The translations under genes and the position numbers were made by a program. The notes under the pieces were generated by a model, which made no database searches, was not told where the DNA came from, and saw nothing but the letters and a program-made list of their open reading frames with translations. This document shows positions 58,901 through 64,000 of a stretch of DNA of 64,000 nt, piece after piece (the stretch's first letter is position 1; every line of letters starts with the position of its first letter). The DNA comes from Aspergillus flavus (lineage: Eukaryota > Ascomycota > Eurotiomycetes > Eurotiales > Aspergillaceae): positions 1,860,001-1,924,000 of the forward strand of contig NC_092404.1 of NCBI RefSeq assembly GCF_009017415.1, given 5' to 3'.

Positions 58901-60797
58901 ACTAATGCATGACACTTATATAAGGCTTGAGTAAACTGAACTACATACTTTTACGGATAGAGTATTGAGCCAATGTTATCTTCTCGCTTCGGCGGAAGTT
59001 AGTTCATGATATGACGATCTTAAAAATCTTGACCGCTGGCTAGAACGCTGTCTAGACGTGCATAATCCTATCAGTCCACCTATGGCCTTATGGCAGTAGC
59101 GAGTATTTACTGGTCCCCGAAAATAAGAATCGAAGAGAAACCTTAGTAGGTCAAAATCAAATGGAGACCCACAACTCGGAACCTTTCTCAGCCCTGGCAG
59201 ATCCCTGAGAATAGTAGTATTCCGGTTTCCCGGTTACGGAGAATGAGCGTTGATCCACCGGCACGATACATCCGTGCCCATAGAATCTATACTGAGGTCG
59301 GACATTTGCTCCGGAGTTAGTGGGCATTGAGTCCGAGAGATCCCTAGACCTTGTCGATGACTCATGACGATTCGACTCTCATGCGTTCATTTTCTGGTGT
59401 TCATTTCCTGCCTCATGCTGTGCTGCTATACATTGCTGGCAGAGACTGGGCCCGTTTGTAATGATGTACTTGAGATTACATCTATAGGTCGCTGCATCTC
59501 TGTTTTGAGACCTTCAATTAGGTTTAAGCGATGATCAGCAGTGCTTGGACAAACTTTGATCATCGAGACTGCTACCGGCCACAGAGATCAATTGATTGAC
59601 CTCGGCTAGTTATTCTACCTTGGGAGTAACATATGAGCCTCTGGTTTTATCTTTTCTCTTCTCTTCTATCCCCTGTTAGGGTTCCTTTCTTATTACGGGT
59701 AGATAACGGCTGCGAAAGGAAAGCATATCGAGCTCCAAACCATATTGTTATCATCTGACCTCACAAGCTGGTGCAGTAGATTACAGGCGTATGAACATTT
59801 TCAAGTTGCGTTTGCAAAACAATGCTATTGCTCTTGATCAGCTGGGAGGTGCTGGAAGTAGGAACCCGTTGAAGATACAGATCATCTACATACGTAATAA
59901 GAGGAGAGATGGCATTCGCCAAGCTAATGATTGTCAATATATGCTAACCTGCTATCTTCGATACCTTTGAGCGTAAGGAGCGGACCTTGCAAAGTCTAGG
60001 TATTCTAAAGGGTAGGGACCCTATATAGATATATATTTGTTCTAGGGAATACTGACTGGGGCAACAATCAGGCATTTTGGTCTTTTTAACTTATCGGTTA
60101 GCGTACGGAGTACCTCAGAAGCGCTATCTCCAACATTGAGAAAGCCTCCTTAGACTCCTCGCGTACCTGACATGCAGCCTATATCAGACTGTTGTTGCCC
60201 CTTTGGGTGAATCGTGATCGGCAGGAATTTGTTCCGAAGGCTTAGTTAGTCTTAGGCAAAACATCGCTTTTGGTAATACAAGCAGAAACATCATTTCCTC
60301 GCGCTAGATAAAATCCATTTTACGGATGTCTATGCAAATTCCAAGTGTATTATTGCTTTGCGATGTCATTTTATGAAAATGGTATCCATACGTGGCAGAC
60401 CTCATGTCTGCTGTGTAGACAACAGGCAAGCACCGGATCGCTGATCCTTGTTAAATCTCACCCCGGGATGGATGACCCTTTTCTAATCCGAAATCCATAG
60501 ATCTCTATGGAAATCAGCTCACCGTCCCGATGGAGTGTATGTTTCCATGCCCACGGTGTTCAAGGTCCCCAAGTCCATCTGTCTGGTGTCACTTGGATTG
60601 CTATGACATCCTGAAGGAAAAGCTATACTGCTGGCGAGAAGCCAACTTTCGAAGATCTGCAAAGGTTCGCAGTTGCGGTTAGACCCCTTTATAAGCCCCA
60701 AAATAGAGACAGCATTGATACTGCATCAACTCGAGAAGGGTTGCTATGTTGCCCGACAAGTGATATATTAGAGAATGGGTTCAGCCAGGAGTTGTTT
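55986..60797. other. 4.8-kb region without recognisable genes
   Basis: The first part is the presumed promoter of the acidic protein gene, with long T and CTTT runs at 56570-56690. The rest (about 57-60.7 kb) shows only short frames (57578-58011, 58078-58419, 58584-58893, 60519-60701), none with a motif. A CRE-like TCATGACGTCACGA stretch lies near 58416. Possibly degenerate former genes or repeats. Confidence 0.45.
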
Positions 60798-62317
60798 ATG
60801 CAGTTGCCAATGGAGATCCAGACCATGATTTTGGAGTTCCTTGGTCCATGCTGGTATTTAATTGTGCTTGGGGAGACCCGTCGTCTGCTTGAGCAAATGC
60901 GAAATGATCATCCAAATCGGTGTGAACGGCTTAACTTGGCGAAGGAGCTGTATATTGGCAGGACAAAAATACCAGGGAAAGTCCTATATCTCCACAATCA
61001 GCAACATGCCACTTGAATTGCCAAGTACATATGATCAGCAGCACATAAAGCCACCGACTTATACCAAGAGGATAATCTTATCTATTGACCACATGGGTAT
61101 TCGTCGACTACAATTTCTGGAGCGAGATTCAAAGCCATTGTCGGATGGTGCCCCATGGTATGAGTTTCTCGAGACCACAGATTCTGACGTGGATGCGTCT
61201 ATTAGCTGGGATGTAAGTCTGTCCTGCTAATAGCCAGCGTATATCAGCTAAAGTGGACAGGGGCTTTTTGTCAGGAAGATCAGCGTCTTTGCAGCGGCTT
61301 TGGAAAGTACTCGGAAAATCTGGAGCTTTCCAGAGTTACCGAATCTCAACCCGTGGAATATCCATAATGTTCACGGCAACCGCCGTTTGAATCATGTGAA
61401 ACTTGACGCTAAGGTTCGTGGTCTTATAGTCTGTTGCTCTCGCGGTAATGCAAATGGGATCTACGGCTTCACAGGTATATCAAAGGCATTCGAATCATTC
61501 GTTGAGTTGATGAACCAACGCGCCCAAAATAGCCAAACGTATTGGATTTATTTTCCGATTAATAATGGCGAGCTCATTACAGCAGCTTGGATTCGGAAAT
61601 TTAAAGATTGCAATTCATTGGCTTGGCCCCCTGCGTTGGCTGTAAGTTGATTTCGTTCAAATCCAAGGCCTTCTGCTTATCGAACAGTTCAAAACCTCTT
61701 TAGGAAGGGACGTCATATTCGGGACCCACCCGCCGATTGATCTGAATCATGTCTACGAGTACCAGCCCCTTGTCAAAGATGGCGACGGTGCTATATCAGG
61801 AATAGTCCATAATGGACTAGATCCAGAATCTAAGCGTATTACGGAGATCGGAGTAACTTGCAATCCTGGGTGCCAAGTTGAGGCCCCAGGGCAAGAACCC
61901 CAGTTTGGGCATTATAAATGCCCCGAGATACGTGGAAGAAGTACGTCAATAACTACCTGGTACATGACAAAGGCCCCGCTTGAAGGCCTCTATAAAGTAC
62001 GTGTCTGTAGGGATCTAAAAAAGCCACATCGTCCATGTATTGGCCTCCTGTTGTATTATACGAAAGAGCGCGTTGAATCACTGGGACAGGTTCGCTGGGA
62101 CCGTGACCTCACGTACGACGTTCTTGCACCCATCAATCTCGAAATAGGTAACATAAATGGGAAGGATTACATCAAGGGCGTTCAGAGAGACACAGCCTGC
62201 ACTCAGCTGGATTCTGAAGTTGGTGTATGGCAGAAAATACCCCAGCATGGGACCCTTGTTTGGTGGTTCGGCAATCTTGGGGACAAGGTTGCTTTATATA
62301 ACGATCCAGTGAGCTGA
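60798..62317 (+). pseudogene. F-box-type protein gene with frameshift
   Basis: Three exons can be traced: about 60798-61212, 61261-61641 and 61688-62317. The 5' end has an F-box-like LPMEIQTMILEFLGPCWYLI. Then KELYIGRTK is followed in another frame by YQGKSYISTISN, so the frame shifts at an A5 run at about 60964-60968. Downstream everything is in frame through two good introns: KRIILSIDHMGIRRLQFL, GAPWYEFLE, WD/GLFVRKI, ALA/FKTSLGRDVIFGTHPP, NGLDPESKRITEIGVTC, and a C-terminal CIGLLLYYTKERVESLGQVRWD. This is a fungal F-box family with a conserved C-terminal domain of unknown function. A sequencing error in the A-run is the alternative to a true pseudogene. About 505 codons. Confidence 0.6.
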
Positions 62318-62467
62318 GTGTTCAAGAATATAGCATTCAGAATCTCTAACTCTGTATACTATTGATTGTCTCCGTCTTAATTAACATCCAATATTCTCAC
62401 GGGCCCTCCAAACATGAACAGTGTCACAAGCTCTAGTTGCTCAGCGTATAAGGCTTAACGTTTCTCA

Positions 62468-62969
62468 TCAGATTGGCTGCTTTGAGATGCCTTGCCTCGG
62501 ATTAGTGAAGCTCGATGTAGTCACCCCGTTCTGCGAGGCTTTCAGGACCAAAAAGGGCTGTAAGGTAATCCATCCCACGTTCGTACTTCCATGCTCTCCC
62601 TTTCGTACCGAAAGAAGTGATGGCGTACACGAACTCCAGCTCCGCGTTTTCCGGTTTCCCATGCAAGCCTCTATCGCTTGATGCTCGGCCTCTTCAACAT
62701 CCTGAGGTGTTGCATCCCCCGCCTCTGCCTCGTGGAAGGCGAGAATCGCAACTCTATGGGCTCCGGCCAGATACTTGATCGTGATACCTACCCGTCGACG
62801 ACCACTGCCTTCCGGAGGAGACTCTGACATGACCACCCAATCCTTCTCCCAGAAAATATGCTTGGTCCATAGCTGGGGTCCAGACGGCAACGACCCTCCA
62901 TTCATTTGTTGGGTTTCTCTGGGCGTCTTCCCATAACGCGAGCAACATATCGTCGGTGATAAGAGACAT
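62468..62969 (-). pseudogene. hypothetical protein gene, probably frameshifted
   Basis: Two overlapping minus-strand frames look coding in complementary parts. From ATG at 62969 comes MSLITDDMLLALWEDAQRN / TNEWRVVAVWTP. In the other frame comes QLWTKHIFWEKDWVVMSE, GRRRVGITIKYLAG, RVAILAFHEAEAGDATPQD and VEEAEHQAIEAC. The switch is near 62875-62885 and no intron of usable length fits. Alternatively the gene starts at an internal ATG of the second frame. I do not recognise the family. It is convergent with the F-box pseudogene, with a gap of 150 bp. Confidence 0.4.
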
Positions 62970-64000
62970 TGTGGATCCTGCAATGGTCAGTATGGGAAAG
63001 CGAACATGTCCTGTTGTATGGTGTGGTGGTTGCACATGCCTGGAATCAAATGCCAAATGCTTTCAAGGGGTAATGGCCTGAGGGTTTGAACGAATCTAGA
63101 GCTAAGCTCAGACAAACAGTGTGAAAATCTGCCCGGGAGCTTGCTAATGATGCGTGGTGATGGAGTAAATTTCAACACAGAAGAACGGTGTTCATTTATC
63201 GGTTCACAACCCAACACGCTTTGACCTCTCTCACCTGCATCGTGAGTCGTCACGGAGCCTCATATAGCCATTGGGAAATGTGCTGATCTGCCGCCTGTGC
63301 GAAATCAGATCTCCCGTGGTTGGTAGATAAAGCCTCATTATGTTGAATGCATGGTGCTATGATGCCGCAAGGGGAAAAATGTGCGATAAGCGCTCAGGTA
63401 GCCATCCGCTGGGAGAGTTCGTTTCTGTAGACTGAACTCTCTTCTCTGATAATTGGATTGGAGGATCCCACGATGCAGCGCAAGGCTGACACCAATACAT
63501 GTTGGTTGGGGGTAAAATTTAGATGAACCTGCTGGAGGAGCACCCGATACAGTGTGTCGAAACTTCCTAGGTGCTCTCCGAATACATTCTATTCCGGATC
63601 TTTCACACCGTGTACATTTCAGGTTGCCATAATTGCCAGATTGTTATAATTAGCGCTTTGCCTTACCTCCCTCACATAGCTGGAAGTAACCGGGACGTAC
63701 ATTTGACATGATGCTCTGTCTGGCTGAGTAGGGAATGTCTAGAACAAGCGGATGTGGAATCACATAATTCGACAGCTCTCACTGATGCGTATATGTCAGC
63801 AATTGACAAGGCAGAGTGAGTAGATTACAATAAGAGGGACTCACCAGGGGATTTGTCTCGGCGGCATAGTATAAAATTGGTGTTATGATCTCTCAATGAG
63901 AGAAGTTGTAGTTAAGTGACTGTTCTGGGAGTTCAAACGCCGATATTGACCTCCGTCGGGTGAAGCTTCGCCGGTTTACCCCGCATGGAGTTATGTGCCT
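62970..64000. other. right edge, intergenic
   Basis: About 1 kb with no supported gene. An 88-codon minus frame (62987-63253) has no motif. Confidence 0.5.

Overview
This window comes from a filamentous ascomycete, most likely a Eurotiomycete such as Aspergillus. Genes carry short spliceosomal introns (about 45-90 nt) with GTRNGT-like donors, CTAAC/CTRAY branch sites and CAG/TAG acceptors. The recognisable housekeeping genes (eIF4G, biotin-protein ligase, MGM101, an MscS/EF-hand channel, a Yop1/TB2-DP1 protein) are typical of that group. No rRNA, tRNA, CRISPR array or intact transposon was found by eye.

The window is a mosaic of conserved and accessory blocks. About 1-14 kb is accessory: an F-box protein, a fungal rhodopsin-domain membrane protein, an alpha/beta hydrolase, then a six-gene group at 6.07-13.78 kb. 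That group holds a nucleotide-sugar 4,6-dehydratase, a DUF3605 protein, a small ABM-fold protein, an MFS transporter, a Gfo/Idh/MocA oxidoreductase and a WecE-like sugar aminotransferase. Together they look like an aminodeoxysugar pathway with a transporter. Four of the six are visibly broken by frameshifts, in-frame stops or an internal deletion; the ABM protein and the transporter have intact reading frames. About 13.8-17.1 kb is gene-poor and contains a diverged tandem duplication.

About 17.2-25.4 kb is a compact conserved block: the MscS/EF-hand channel, MGM101, a twin-CX9C mitochondrial protein, biotin-protein ligase (sharing an 87-bp divergent promoter with the CX9C gene) and a tiny cysteine-rich CYSTM-like protein. 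About 25.4-40 kb is accessory again: an inverted-repeat element carrying a 9-bp minisatellite, a badly decayed HNH-nuclease-type gene, a CYP52-like P450, a DUF2306 membrane protein, a GH5 cellulase with a CBM1 tail and a TANGO2/NRDE protein.

About 40.9-56 kb is conserved: the Yop1-like protein, an IFI6/IFI27-like protein, eIF4G with a possible 189-nt in-frame intron, a universal stress protein and an acidic hypothetical protein. About 56-64 kb is mostly empty and ends with a frameshifted F-box-type gene and a frameshifted hypothetical gene. All clear lesions lie in accessory blocks while every long conserved gene splices into an open frame. This argues that the lesions are real decay and not poor sequence. 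Exon structures were worked out by hand from splice signals and reading-frame continuity, and family names come from recognition of motifs, with no database search.
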